64,000 nt of DNA from Hydractinia symbiolongicarpus (GCF_029227915.1 NC_079884.1:7812001-7876000), one strand, 5' to 3'; shown: positions 12,101 to 22,721, counted from the first letter of the stretch. Program-made: numbers and translations. The notes: a model not told the origin generated them from the sequence alone.

Positions 12101-15100
12101 GATTTTTACTATGCCCAAAAACTGGCTCAATTTAACAGTTTTTTTTCTTCGTTTTTTGTTTATCATATATATGTTCTGACCCAACTATGGACACCAGCCC
12201 AACTTTGGACGCAGGAATGGCCCGTCTTTAGACAGGCCAGCCCGTCAAAAGACGGGTCGGTGCATTCGCAATCGGGATGGCCCATCTATTGACGGGACCG
12301 GCCCAATTTTGGACAAGTGTATGCAAATACGTCTTAAGTTGGTACAGGCCCAACTATTGACGAAGGAATCTCTTGCTTTTAAAAGCTGTGTCATGAAATG
12401 GGACAAACTTAACTGTACACAAAGGTCTCTTGTAATTTTAGAAAATGTGTTATGGGACAGGCCTAACTATTGACAAACAAGTCCCATGCTTTCAAAAGAC
12501 TGTATCATAGGATGGGACAGGCCCAACTATTGACGAAGGACACTTGTGTTTTTAAAAATCGTAATAAAAAAGGGACAGATCCAACTATTGACACTTTTTA
12601 GAAACAGCCACAACATGGGTCAGGCTCAAATGGGAGCTTAAGGACTCTGCTTGAAACTGGTGATACTGATCACATAAAATATAAATTAACTGATAATACT
12701 TTTTTAAATCATAGTCATAGTCTTTCTGTTTCTTGAATATATAACAAAATATTTCAATCCTGGATGCCCCAGCCAAAACGATTCTTGCTCTCATGTTATA
12801 CGTAATAGGTCAAGTTGCAATAATTCCATCAAAGATTATATTAAAAATTAAACATAGCAAAATAGCTTAAACAACAGCTTAGCTATACTATAGCTGCCTG
12901 TGAATATGTATATATTATGAAATTACACTGAGCTAAACGTTATATTTTGATATCTGAGTCATAATTATTTAGCTAGTCATTATGCACACAAACATCTCCA
13001 ATAGTTCAACAAGGAAGTCTCTTACTGCTTTTTAAAATTCATTCGATGATTTGGTCTTGCACCAAGAGATGCCAAGTAGTGTTGTTTTTGTCACCCACAA
13101 CAATCTTAAAATGCATAACTCGATATAATCTCAGCTAGCCATATACAACAATATCTCAGCAAAAGTTGCAGCAGTTCAGTTTTTTCACTTTATTGGAGTT
13201 AGTTTATGTTAAATACAATCTTGAAGTATGCCAACATCTTTTAACGCCATGTCGCAAGTTGGTCCTGGCCCGTCAATTGACAGGGCAGCATGTCAAAAGA
13301 TAGGCCACCATGTCCAAAGATGGTCCGTCCTGTCTTAAGATGTGTTGTGTTCTAAGTTGGGTCAGAATATATACACCGAATATGATGTTTTAATGTGCCT
13401 GAGAATGGTTGTTGGGTCTTGCAACCAACAGAGCTTATGTGGCACATCCCTTCTTTAAAATTTAAAAGGTGTCTAAAGATGGGCCTAACATGGTCTCCTG
13501 CCCAATCGTGTTGCGCCTTGCCCAGTCTTAAGATTGGGCAGTGTCCTAAGATTGGGCAGAACAGATGCATGCACAGAGTTCTGACTAACTTTTTAACCAT
13601 GATGGTTTTTCATCAAATTTTTAACAAGTTATATTTGTCCGGCTTTTAGCCGCCCGACTTTAAAAGTTTTAGCCCTGTGGTGCATGTATAAATTAAAAAA
13701 AGAGAGCATTTTTTATTGGCAAGAAATAAAAAAATTATTTAGGATAAAATAAAGAGAATTTTTTTACCATAAGTATAAAGAAACCACTGTATTGCAAAAA
13801 AATGACTTTTGGTCAGTTATGTGCAATTAAACCAAATTAGGCCCAGTCAAAGAAGAAGGCGTTTTTTTATCAGGATCAGGAAGATAATATTATGAAAAAC
13901 TAAAGATAGGCACTCTTGTCAAACTAGTAAATTTTATTCGCAACGCTTTAGAGCCTATTAAGGGATGGTCTCAAAATGTTTGTGTGTTTTTTTTCGTATA
14001 ATTATACGAACGCTACGAAGTACTTCGTTTTGTTAAACGAATGTCATACGAAGTGCTTCGTTGAATAAAAAATGTTAACGAAGTTTATACAAACTTTGTA
14101 AATATATGATACAAACTTAACGAAGTTTTTTTTATCATGCAAAATGAAATGATACGAACTTTTAACGAAGTAAATTACTATACGATCTTGAAACGAACTT
14201 CAAAAGTACTGGTGTAATTGCGCATAATTATTTCAACACGAAACCAGAAACAAAAGAATTAAACCAATTTTTTTAAAATACGAAAAGAAATGATATGAAC
14301 TTTACACAAAAAAGTAAAATATACAAGGTTGACTTTGAAAAGACTAGCAAAATTGCATATTCATAGGTTCAATCTACGCAATCTACGGCGATCTTTTTCC
14401 ATTTTCCATTTTCTACGATCCCGTTTTTATGATTTTTAAACGATATAGGGCGATCTTTTCGTTTTCTACGATCCGGTTTTTATGATTTTTATACGATCTA
14501 TGGTGATCTTTTTGTTTTCTACGATGCCGTTTTATGATTTTTAAACATTCTATGGCGATCTTTTCGTTTTCTACGATCCCGTTTTCATGATTTTTAAATG
14601 ATCTACGGTGATCTTTTTGTTTTCTATGATCCTGTTTTCATGATTTTTAAACGATCTACAGCGATCTCTTAGCTTCTACGATGCTGTTTTCATGATTTTG
14701 AATAAATTTGTTGGATTGCGTTGGATTGTATTGCGTTGGATTGACATGATTTTCACTGAAAAAAGAATTAATAAAACGGAATGTGGAGGCACTTAAGAAA
14801 TATTTGTCTTCCCTAGGCATATCTTTATCTGGGGGAGCGAGTAGAAAACCTGATTTAATTAAGAAAGTCCTAGCTGCTTAGTTACTTGGACTTCCAGTTT
14901 TACCGTCCTTGGGAGGAGAAAAGCAGAGAGATACACGATCGAAGAGCTGCAAAATTATGTGTTGATTCATTGTATCAAAATTCCTTTTCCTAAGGAGTTA
15001 AAATTAGGCTGGATGAATTCCTTCTTATATTGTCCAGACATTACCACAAGCTGCCTCAGGCACTATGCAAAAAAAGTATTTCAGAAAAAGGTTTCAAAGA

Positions 15101-18100
15101 AGGCCACAATCTGATGTTTGCAGGTCATTTTAGGAATGTTGAATTTAACAATATTTCAATTATTGTTTCATTTTGAGGTAATGTAGTGCCACAAGCAAGA
15201 GTTAGTGAAACACCCTATGTTTGGCTGTGCCTAAACTATGACAGTCGTGAAATTGGGACTCTGGGACTTAACAAAACTTGCACTTCCTCATCCAGAAAAC
15301 AACAACCTTCCTATAAAATGTCCAAGAAATATGTTTGATCCTCGTCCACCTCAAGAGCGACATTCAACTATTAGCTGGAACGAACTATACCTTAAAACCT
15401 AGCCATCCTTATTTCACACAAATTCAGCATCAAATGTATGTAACTGGAGCAACTTTTGCTGACTTTGTTGTTTATTTACCACAAGAATCATGCACAATTA
15501 CAGTGGCAAAAAACAATGTTTGGCAAACACAGGTTATCTGACGTGATAAGAACAAATCTTGTTTGTAAAACCTTTATCAAAAAGTTTTTAATGCAAAATT
15601 AGTTAGGGAAGATGACGGTGATGTCAATCAATGCTGACACTAAAATCAAAGGCACTGACAGTATCCAATGTTATCATTTCTTCTTTTACTTCTTCGCTGG
15701 TTGGTTCTATAGATGCTTCATTTTTTGTATGTGTCGATATTTTGCAAATTTTCGCTTTTTGGATACACAAGGTATATAATACCTGTCTGTCCTTTGGTTG
15801 TTTTCTTTTACTAGCAGGCTCTTCACCATATCCTTTCAAATATAGTGTAGGGTGTTGGCTAACATCAGTGGGTCTTCCATATTTAAAATGGTTTGAGCAT
15901 ATAACACTGTGTTTCTTAAAAATAAAATGCTTTTTATTACATGCAAACCCCCATTTAGAACAAAACTTTGGATCAGGAGGACATTTCCAGAATTTTAGCT
16001 CAAGACTCCCATCGTATGCAGAGATATGTGACTTAATTACATATTTACTCTTATTTTTTCGAGCATTATTACAGCTCCAGCAACACAGCTATCATTAATT
16101 GCCATTTCACAAAAATCCAAGCATAAACAAGCTCAAAAATGGCTCTAATGTTTTGATTTCTCAGATACCCTGGTTGTCTGGAAATGCATTGCGAAAACGG
16201 GAAATTCAAAATGGTGTCGCTATCGATGAAGAGGTCTATTAGAAAATGTTAATATTGCTCTCTCGTAAAACCAAAATCCTGTTGAATTTTAAAACCTTCA
16301 TGTTTAATTTGCATTTCCCAGTTATTAAAGCAGCTGAGTACTGCTCCGCTTTATTTACAAAGATCTACAATAATAAAATTTCGTAAATTTAAGGCATAAA
16401 AATAGCAAAGCTTAAAGTAGTTTAATAAATTTATTTTAGGACGCAAGAATGCAGTTTCAACTGATAAAAGAATCTGTTTTACTTTGCATAGTTTTGTCCT
16501 ACTTGGGTTATGATTTAAAAATGCCGGACTCTGGGCAGTTGCCCTACTTTGGGTGGAACAATGCTATTTCAACACTTGCAGTACTGAAATTTACCTATTT
16601 TAAGTATTTTCTGTGTTTCAAGGTCTACATTATAAAATTTTAAATCCCCTATGCTATGCACTAATAATTGACTATAAAATTCTTATTCCAAAACTTTCAC
16701 TTTTTATTTAAATTTATAATATTTCTAAATCTATAATAACTTGGTAATCCAAGGCTGTTATTTGCTATGCAAATTTTTAAGGGTATACCATATGTTATCC
16801 TAGCCCCTGTTTAAGCTAAAAATAAGCATTAAATACTATAGGCGTCCCTATCTAAACCATGGTCCCTCCTGGAAAGAATAGACGGTATGTCCATCGATGT
16901 TTTTGAGGCTACCTATGCAAAGTATGCCATTTTTCATCTATAATAAATCACTCAAGATTCCATTAAGATTTTATTAAATATTCTTTGCAGTGATAGATTA
17001 CCACTAAAAACATTTATTCACCTCTCTATAATAAATCACCCAAGATTCCATTAAGATTTTATTAAATATGCTTTCAGTGATGATTATCACTAAAAAACTA
17101 ATTTCAGATAAGACGCTTTGATCCAAAAAATCCCATTACTCTATAAAAAGCTGAGTTCACCAAATTTGAGCAAGCTTTATCAATAGAAATTAACGGTGTA
17201 ACAATAATGATACACTTTACACTTTCTATAAATCAATGATCAACGATCAAATTGCAAAGAAAAAGTGGCTGTCTATTTTAGCCATAATGTGCCTTATTTT
17301 TGACCAAATTCTGGCACACCTTTTTTGGGGGGAAAACAAAACTAGCAAGGAATTATATAATTTTAGATTTTTTATATTACGTTTAAAGAAGCAAGTCTGA
17401 CTTTGTAAAAACAAACATTTCATGTGAGTTGAATTTCCTGTAATAAAGGGGATAAGTTTTGATGGTTTTTATAAAAAAAAATAATTTGTATATATATTCA
17501 TGCTTATTTTATTTTTTAGACTGACTCATTGTACCGGCTAAACTCTCCTGGCGATTTGTTGTTGTTTATATCACAAAGTAAGGCCACTGATGAACTTCGC
17601 TCCTTGGAAAAGAAGTCTCAAGAATTGTTAAAGAAACAAAATTTATTACGTTCTGTAGAATCAGAACGTATGGACAAGGAAAGGCTTGCATTCTACTCTG
17701 ATCCAGATTGCAGAGTAACGCAAAAGAAGTTATCACAATTTGATTTGTATTTAAGCTCGTTTCTGAGACTGGAAGCTAAAAACATCAGGTAATACACATA
17801 CAGGATATCTCACATGTTTTATATTTATTTTTTCTTATTTTATGTTATCGCAAATTTCTAGTGTACTTTTATTTCACTTATCATTTTTCTATAATTGTAT
17901 TTGATATTTTGTGTATTATGTTTTTTGTGTGTTTATTTGGAACAGAATCGAAGATTATGTCGACTATGTAACCGAACTTCCCTCTGAGTTGAAAGAACCT
18001 GTATGCAATTCTGAATTTCTGTTCAGTATGAGCAGTTACGACCATTTAAAAGGAGTGGCTGAGAGGAAAAAACTTGTAAATGCTTCAGAACATGGTTTAG

Positions 18101-20285
18101 TTAACCCTATTCCACATGCTAAAAATTTACCTGAATTTGGTCATAGAATATACACTGCTCTTTCACAGGTAATGTTAGCAAAGAAGTTGTTAAATGACTT
18201 ATATATATTTATTTAATGCAATTTAATTGTAATTTTAAAACTGTATAAAGATTCGAAACATACAACATTGTATGTTGATAACTTATATTTATCTCTGCAT
18301 CTTAATCTATTTAGAATACAACGTCTTGGATATTGTTAAATTTAGCAGCGATATATTGGAGAGTAGCAGGCTACTCTTACAATGGAGTTGAATGTCTTCG
18401 AAGAGCTTTGCACTATTCCCCAAGGTATGGTACTGCAGTAAAAACAAACGAGCCATGTGCAGACTTAGGAATAAATTTGATCTAATGTCCAGGTTTAAAT
18501 TTCACTATATTATTGATATTTCTTTTAGTTTCTAGTAGGATTATTATCCTGCGTGTAGTTTGAAACATGCGGATAAGTAATTTTTGATGTCAGTTGTGTT
18601 TTATCTTCGCTTTTTCATGCGTAAGGATTTATATATATATTTTGGCCAACCTATGCTCATCAATCAAACAAAAAAACAGCCAGTTTCAAGATTTCATTTT
18701 TTTTGTAAAAAAACAACAACAAGTGAGTTATGATGACATATGTCCAGCGAATTTAGAAAATTTTTGCTGAGCATATAAGAATTTCACAAAATATAATAAT
18801 AAATAAAAATCACTATTGGAAGTGATTAAACATATGATTGACTGCTAATTCAAGCTTGCTGTCAAAGTTGTATTGTTATCAAGTATTGTACAACTTTTTT
18901 GTCGAAGTCGTGCTGTTTCCGAGTATGAACTTTCAGTGCATTCCTGTATCATATTTTGTAGGGAGCATAAAGATTTAGCCTTAGTGAATCTAGCAAATAT
19001 ACTACACAGATCTAAATACTCTCTCGATGCTGCCATACTGATGCATGCAGCTCTGGAAAGCACAAGTGATTACGATATTGTTTATTTCACACTGGGTAAC
19101 ATTTACGGAGTAAGTAGAGAAAATATTTTTGTCATTATTGTTCTGATTTTACTAATGGTAGGTGATGAGTCATTGGGTGGCTGTGATTTAGGGAAGAGTG
19201 ACTTTTATAAAGAGTGTTCTACAACACTTTATATCTGGTTTCGTTTTTTGTTATATTGGATAGGAACAGAGTAACATAAAAAATTCACTTCGTAAAGTCA
19301 ACTCGCAGATCAGTATGCAATTCCCCTGACTTCATTTCTATAACACCAGTCGTCAAACTGTGAAAAAATCCACGGAGTCGCGCGTCCTTTATATATTGCA
19401 TTTCTTGTTTCCGTAACACGACTGACAAACAAATAGACGATGGCTATGATTATAGAGATTCAAAACTAATTAGCTTATAAGGTATGCAAAGTCTGAATCA
19501 ATAAGTACTACTTCATAGCACTCATAAAGGGCTTGAATGACGTATATTTTAGGCGTTGGGTCAGTTTGACTTGGCAGATATTTGTTACAAGTATGTCTCC
19601 GAGTTACAACCATCGTTCGAAGCAGCAAGATTGCGTATGCACGCAGCGAAATGTGAATATAAAATGGGCAGCCAATTTGACGAACAGCAAAAGTAAGCTT
19701 TGTGAAGAACATTTTGTCTTTCTGATACCGTGACTCATGCTCGATCCACGGTTGACGATTGAACGTGTCGCTATTATTTGAAGCGAGGGACGCAACCTTT
19801 TTTTAAAATATTTTAGTTATTTGCAAGTCATTAATAATACCCGATCTTGCCAGTACGTTTTAAAACTGTCAAAAAAATACTTCAAATATGAGCGATAACA
19901 ACATCATCGCTTTATTGTTTGCTACTCTATGGATAATTTAACAATCTTTGTAATTGTGTATAATTGTGTGTAATTGTACCATAAGAAACCAAGCCATCGA
20001 ACATAACAAGGTATATAACTCGTACTTGTCTTACACTTGGAAAACATTTACTATTTCTGTAAAGCTGACAATATCAAAAAAGTAAAGCATTGAACTATGT
20101 TTGTATGTTTTAGAATGCTTCAAGAAACATTGGAAGGTTTGGAAGAACTTTCAGTGAAGCAGCAATTATTAGAAGATCAACAAAAACAATTAATAGCTGA
20201 ACGCTCCTCTCCACTACGAAAGTACAACATCTACGTAGCTATCCAACCGCCTGCTTATGAACGGGGTAGTGATTATCAGGATTAG
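9136..20285 (+). CDS. TTC17: Tetratricopeptide repeat protein 17 (TTC17)-like, short C-terminally truncated form
   Basis: TTC17 is a TPR protein linked to actin polymerisation and ciliogenesis. Seven exons join in phase: 9136-9267, 17520-17788, 17946-18168, 18315-18424, 18962-19109, 19553-19692 and 20114-20285, giving 397 aa. Exon 1 encodes a hydrophobic leader and the hallmark ATHWFLENGKI (human form THWVVTEDGKI). Later exons give LEAKNIRIEDYVDY, TSWILLNLAAIYWRV, KDLALVNLANILHRSKYSLD and YFTLGNIYG (TPR units), then a coiled coil (ELSVKQQLLEDQQKQ). The frame stops after YERGSDYQD, whereas human TTC17 has about 1,140 residues with a second TPR block that I do not find downstream. AATAAA at about 20627 could end this transcript. 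Intron 1 is 8.25 kb and full of mobile DNA. The truncation may be real, an alternative end, or a missed distant exon. Confidence 0.85.
9619..9953. mobile_element. Foldback element with long (about 80 bp) inverted arms
   Basis: The left arm begins TAGACCTTTTTGAATGTTTA and the right arm ends AAACATTCAAAAAGGTCTA. The match extends inward through CGCGATAAGCCCTTTCGGC / AGAAGGGCTTACCGCG and GCGTGGCAGGCA / TGCCTGCCACGC. The centre is non-coding. A diverged half-copy lies at about 63310-63420. Confidence 0.8.
10020..11840 (+). mobile_element. 5'-truncated non-LTR retrotransposon with (TGA)n tail
   Basis: The element contains the reverse transcriptase ORF at 10098-11807 and ends in a TGATGATGATG run (11815-11835), the kind of short 3' repeat left by target-primed reverse transcription. 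The 5' boundary is approximate: the frame is open upstream (FDWDEDNLSDD) but no endonuclease precedes it. Inserted in sense orientation in TTC17 intron 1. Confidence 0.8.
10098..11807 (+). CDS. Non-LTR retrotransposon reverse transcriptase with an internal PHD-like zinc finger
   Basis: Copies element RNA into DNA at the target site. The 569-residue frame is uninterrupted. RT motifs in order: GKAAGVSGI near residue 28, KMQFGFVPGRGTTDAIF (about 120), FVDLEKAFDRVP (motif A, about 156), VHQGSVLSPLLF, the catalytic YADD at 247-250, and KVNTAKSKVM. Then a Cys/His cluster, CGVCRKG...FCQTC..WVHKKC...CKRC (about 304-349), resembles a PHD/RING-like finger. The C-terminal domain carries FCYLGD, LYGSETWAV, RMVRWMC and RRLNWLGHLERM. 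The N-terminal APE endonuclease is missing, so the copy is 5'-truncated though its remaining frame is intact, suggesting a recent insertion. Clade not resolved. Confidence 0.9.
   Translation: MSDDDVVEGPAMQIKTEWVVEAIRKMKIGKAAGVSGIVAEMVKASGYIGVELITSLANQIIKDGAIPSEWQSSVIVNCFKGKGDALERGNYRGLKLVDQVMKVIERVIDKLLRERIDIDKMQFGFVPGRGTTDAIFLLRQLQEKYLGKRKNLYFAFVDLEKAFDRVPRKVIWWAMRKLGVDEWLVTMVQSMYSNARSRVRINDSLSDEFSVNVGVHQGSVLSPLLFILVLEALSMEFRTGCPWELLYADDLVLIAESMEELVEKFEKWKKGLEEKGLKVNTAKSKVMISSIAAKCDPVVGKWPCGVCRKGVGSNSIFCQTCKHWVHKKCSSISGRLRAGIQFVCKRCKGEIIENEVFPALMMYNSGSLEIVKNFCYLGDMLGSEGGVGRSVTCRIGSAWKKFRELLPLLTSRVLSIEVKGRLYEACVRSVMLYGSETWAVKQEDLDRLERNDMRMVRWMCNASLRDRKSSDELRSRLSLCRIKDVIQIRRLNWLGHLERMEEDNWVRKCRDLIVSGAKPRGRPRKTWQEVIRTNLIERKFSLDLTQSRSDWKRVINIPRPTHASMENGR
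11920..12098. repeat. (GCTA)n tracts
   Basis: Self-complementary CTAGCTAGCTAG runs near 11929-11945 and 12063-12098, downstream of the retrotransposon. Similar tracts occur at about 32594-32609. Confidence 0.7.
12165..13372. mobile_element. Non-autonomous DNA element with TTCTGACCCAAC termini and GACGGGCC subterminal repeats
   Basis: ATATATGTTCTGACCCAACT on the left mirrors AGTTGGGTCAGAATATAT on the right. Both ends continue into arrays of diverged units such as GGCCCGTCTTTAGACAGG, CCCGTCAAAAGACGGG and GGCCCAACTATTGACGAAGG (12180-12600), and in inverted orientation CCCGTCAATTGACAGGGC and GTCCTGTCTTAAGAT (13260-13345). About 1.2 kb with no ORF. Its ends resemble those at 9507/13563, so they are probably related families. 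Confidence 0.65.
13985..14200. repeat. Degenerate AACGAAGT/ACTTCGTT repeat cluster
   Basis: The core CGAAGT and its reverse complement ACTTCG recur about ten times (for example TACGAAGTACTTCGTT and TTAACGAAGT) in 200 bp. Many are palindromic. Non-coding, inside TTC17 intron 1. Confidence 0.6.
14388..14704. repeat. Tandem repeat, about 60-bp unit, about five copies
   Basis: Each unit reads roughly CGATCTACGGCGATCTTTT, CGTTTTCTACGATCCCGTTT, then TCATGATTTTTAAA. Copies diverge by a few bases and the first is longer. Directly followed by a short GGATTGCGTTGGATTG repeat (14712-14743). Confidence 0.8.
14780..15543 (+). pseudogene. Decayed transposon protein with SAP-like and YqaJ-exonuclease-like segments
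   Basis: Two recognisable pieces with stops and frameshifts between them. At 14780-14881 a SAP-like helix pair reads NVEALKKYLSSLGISLSGGA and then SRKPDLIKKVLAA before a stop. At 15335-15541 the stretch SHPYFTQIQHQMYVTGA followed by FADFVVYLPQ matches the core of YqaJ-type viral recombinase/exonucleases. These domains occur together in large transposon-encoded proteins of invertebrates. A broken copy in TTC17 intron 1. Confidence 0.6.
15624..16085 (-). pseudogene. THAP-like zinc finger fragment, probably of transposon origin
   Basis: Read right to left, an open stretch gives LELKFWKCPPDPKFCSKWGF, a cysteine-bearing run, then VICSNHFKYGRPTDVSQHPT. The C-S-N-H-F...GRPT...PTL pattern is the second half of a THAP C2CH finger, a DNA-binding module common in transposases. 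It continues KGYGEEPASKRKQPKDRQVL. It faces the YqaJ fragment tail to tail, so the two may be the two genes of one element. No intact start found. Confidence 0.5.
16100..16820. other. Intron 1 of TTC17, nothing recognised
   Basis: AT-rich intronic DNA with no confident element. Confidence 0.4.
16822..16928 (+). mobile_element. Fragment of tRNA-derived SINE family 1
   Basis: AATAAGCATTAAATACTATA, CCATGGTCCCTCCTGGAAAG, AATAGACGGTATGTCCATCG and TTTTGAGGCTACC match the 3' part of the copy at 32111-32463. Only the last about 100 bp remain. Confidence 0.65.
16925..17100. repeat. Direct duplication of about 95 bp
   Basis: CTATAATAAATCACYCAAGA, then TTCCATTAAGATTTTATTAA and AGTGATAG-ATTA(C/T)CACTAAAAA, occurs twice in tandem (about 16938-17012 and 17033-17097). 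Confidence 0.65.
19300..19466 (-). repeat. Dispersed repeat related to the TSC1-intron tandem array
   Basis: On the minus strand this reads ATAGCCATCGTCTATTTG, GTGTTACGGAAACAAGAAAT, then ATATATAAAGGACGCGCGAC and TCCGTGGATTTTTTCACAG. This is the same order as the three copies at 51035-51480. Lies in a TTC17 intron. Confidence 0.7.
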
Positions 20286-21177
20286 GTGGATTTAGTTTCG
20301 ATCTTTCTGGTAAAATAATCTATTCGAAACATTTTGGAAATGGTAAACTATGGTTTATGGGAGAGAGGATCGTCCGGTGGTTGTTAAAAATTGCCCCGAG
20401 CCTTTAATATAAAAGAGTATTAAAGTGCAGGGGATGATTGTAGAGTAGAAGCTAATTGGAAATGATACCTGAAATAAGAAGTTAAAAGTAGTTGTCATTC
20501 AACGAGATATTGGGGGATGAACAAGGAAAGTTGTCAATACGCATCACGAGACATGTATATTACAGATTTTACGATTTTGGCGAAAAACCCGCGCAACGGT
20601 GAAATTTTCTGACATTAAAATCTCTCCAAATAAAGCACTCTGGAATTTTGTGCGATTGTGCGAGATGTGTATAATTTTTATTTTTTCCTGGAGAATATTC
20701 AGTACTATAGTTTCAAGTTAATTGCTGTAGTTGTTTTAAATAAATTTTAATTCATTGTTCAATTTTTATTTTTTGAATGAATTTTGTGAAGACTGTCAAG
20801 TGAAAGTTAAAGTTTTATGAACAAATCTCTGCCTGAACTCTCGAAAGTTCTTATCTGTAGACAAACTGTTTTTGATACTTATTTTTTTATATACACATGT
20901 TATATTCTTGTATGTTCATCTATTTTCGTTATATACATTAGTATTTTTGTTATGTACATCTCTTGTTTGTTTTTTGTGTACTGTTTGAAAGATAAGCTGG
21001 TAGCTCGATTGTTTTTAAGTCCATTTTTTTTGTTTTTGACCTAGTTGTAAGAACCGTGGTAGAATCCATACAAATATCAAATCTTTTGAATTCTGAAGCA
21101 ACTGATTTTGTTTAATTCAATTGAAATTGTTTCTATCAAACTTGTCTTGTCCTTGATTGTAAACAAAAGGTGAAAAC
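20286..21177. other. Likely TTC17 3' UTR and downstream DNA
   Basis: AATAAA occurs at about 20627 and AAATAAAT at about 20737, which could direct polyadenylation of the short TTC17 transcript. No further TTC17 coding exon was recognised. Confidence 0.45.
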
Positions 21178-21403
21178 TGATCACTATTTAGGCTAAAATA
21201 ATATATTTATTAATCGAAAAAATAGAGAAGGACTACCTCAAGGGAAACGATTTTTGAGAGAATTAAATTTAGCGAAAATAAGAAGATTCGTGATCACTAT
21301 TTAGCCTAAAATAATATATTTATTAGTCGAAAAAATGGAGAAGGACTACCTCAAGGCAAATGATTTTTGAGAGAATTAAATTTAGCGAAAATAAGAAGAT
21401 TCG
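21178..21403. repeat. Tandem duplication, 113-bp unit, two copies
   Basis: Copies at 21178-21290 and 21291-21403 both run from TGATCACTATTTAG through GAGAAGGACTACCTCAAGG to AATAAGAAGATTCG and differ at only a few sites, so the duplication is recent. Confidence 0.85.
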
Positions 21404-21752
21404 CAAAACTCATTTAAGCGAAATTTAATTTTCGCGAAAAGTTATACCTTCGTTTTAGTTCTCGCAAAAATTTATTCTTTTTTTTAGCCTAGGTGACAAA
21501 AAAATAGTAAAGTAATGAGGAATAGATTCTATCTTTGCTAGCTTTCCTGATAACGAAAAATAGGAATTTCTCTTGTAGTTGAAAATGCTTTTAATGCCTT
21601 ATTGGTAACAAGTGGGTAAAAGGCCCAAAAAATTTAAAAGGTAAAAAGTGACAAAATCTTGTGCAGGTGATTAATAATTTTACTGATTAAGATTTTTACC
21701 GACATTTTTGTGAAAGACAAATTTGTGAAAACACAAATTAGTGAACATCGGC

Positions 21753-22721
21753 CTGGATTTGTTGTTTTCATATCGTTATAACAACGATCCAATTTATTAA
21801 ATGTTTGACTCATCATGAATACTAGTGAACACAAAAAACGCAGATAAGTTACCGCTTTATATCAAAAAAGCCGTATTCTTTTCTATTAATAGAGGTAATT
21901 TACTTGTGGCAAAAAAAAATTTTTTTTAACCAATGTTTTAGATTTCTTGCCTGATTATCCATGGACAAGTGAGTCAAAGTGCCTAAAATTTAATTTATTT
22001 TCAAGTCTTCAAAATTTATACAGCAAAAAATGACAAAATCTTGTGTAGCAAGGAAAAAAAGACAACAACAAAAATGAAGTTGAAATACAACTGACAAATG
22101 TCAGCGCAATGTTTTGTCAGCGTAAAATGTTTTTTGAAGTAGAGATTCTTGTATACCCCTGTGAATATTGTACATCGATAAAATCAAATTGCCACCCCCC
22201 CCCCCCCCCCCCCCCCCTGTTTTCAAGCATATGTAAGAAAGAATAAAAAGTAAAGCATCTTACAATACTAACAACATTTAAGGAGGAGTTCTCAGATATA
22301 TTTTCACATAACAATGAATAACAGGTTAATCATTGATCGGATTACGGGACTTATGCACTCATTTGGACTAAAATAATTGTAAGGGTGTCATCCTTGGATT
22401 TTTGCATGACATTGAAATACCCTAATGCTTATGATATGAATAGATGTGGAAACTCTACATGGTGGTCCATTTTAATATCACTGAAAACACAAACTAGTGG
22501 ACTCAGTCTGGATTTGTTGTTTTCATATCGTTATAACAACGATCCAATTTATTAAAAGTTTGACTCATCATGAATACTAGTGATCGCAAAAACGCAGATA
22601 AGTTACCGCTTTATATCAAAAAAGCTTTGTTCTTTTCTAGTAATTGAGGTAATTTACTTGTGGTAAAAAAAAATTTTTTTTTAACCAATATTTTAGATTT
22701 CTTGCTTGATCATCCATGGAC
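21753..22721. repeat. Pair of about 214-bp direct repeats, 540 bp apart
   Basis: Copies at 21753-21966 and 22508-22721 share CTGGATTTGTTGTTTTCATA, TTGACTCATCATGAATACTA, GATAAGTTACCGCTTTATAT and end TCCATGGAC. The preceding AGTGACAAAATCTTGTG motif (21645) also recurs at about 22030, so the surrounding unit may be larger. Confidence 0.8.
22194..22217. repeat. Poly-C tract
   Basis: An uninterrupted run of about 22 C, length-unstable and prone to assembly error. Confidence 0.9.

Larger units (their letters stand above)
9507..13563. mobile_element. Inverted-repeat pair (TGTTCTGCCCAATCTT) bracketing about 4 kb of nested elements
   Basis: TGTTCTGCCCAATCTT at 9507-9522 has its exact reverse complement at 13548-13563. 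Inside both ends are subterminal repeats of the type CCCAGTCTTAAGA / CCAGTCTTAAGACTGG (9537-9612 and 13480-13547). The interval contains the foldback element at 9619-9953, the retrotransposon and the related element at 12165-13372. Either this is one old DNA transposon swollen by later insertions, or the ends belong to two separate copies. It lies inside TTC17 intron 1. No transposase seen. Confidence 0.5.

Noticed and set aside
15631-16098. 155-codon plus-strand frame
   Set aside because: The meaningful reading is on the other strand (THAP-like residues).
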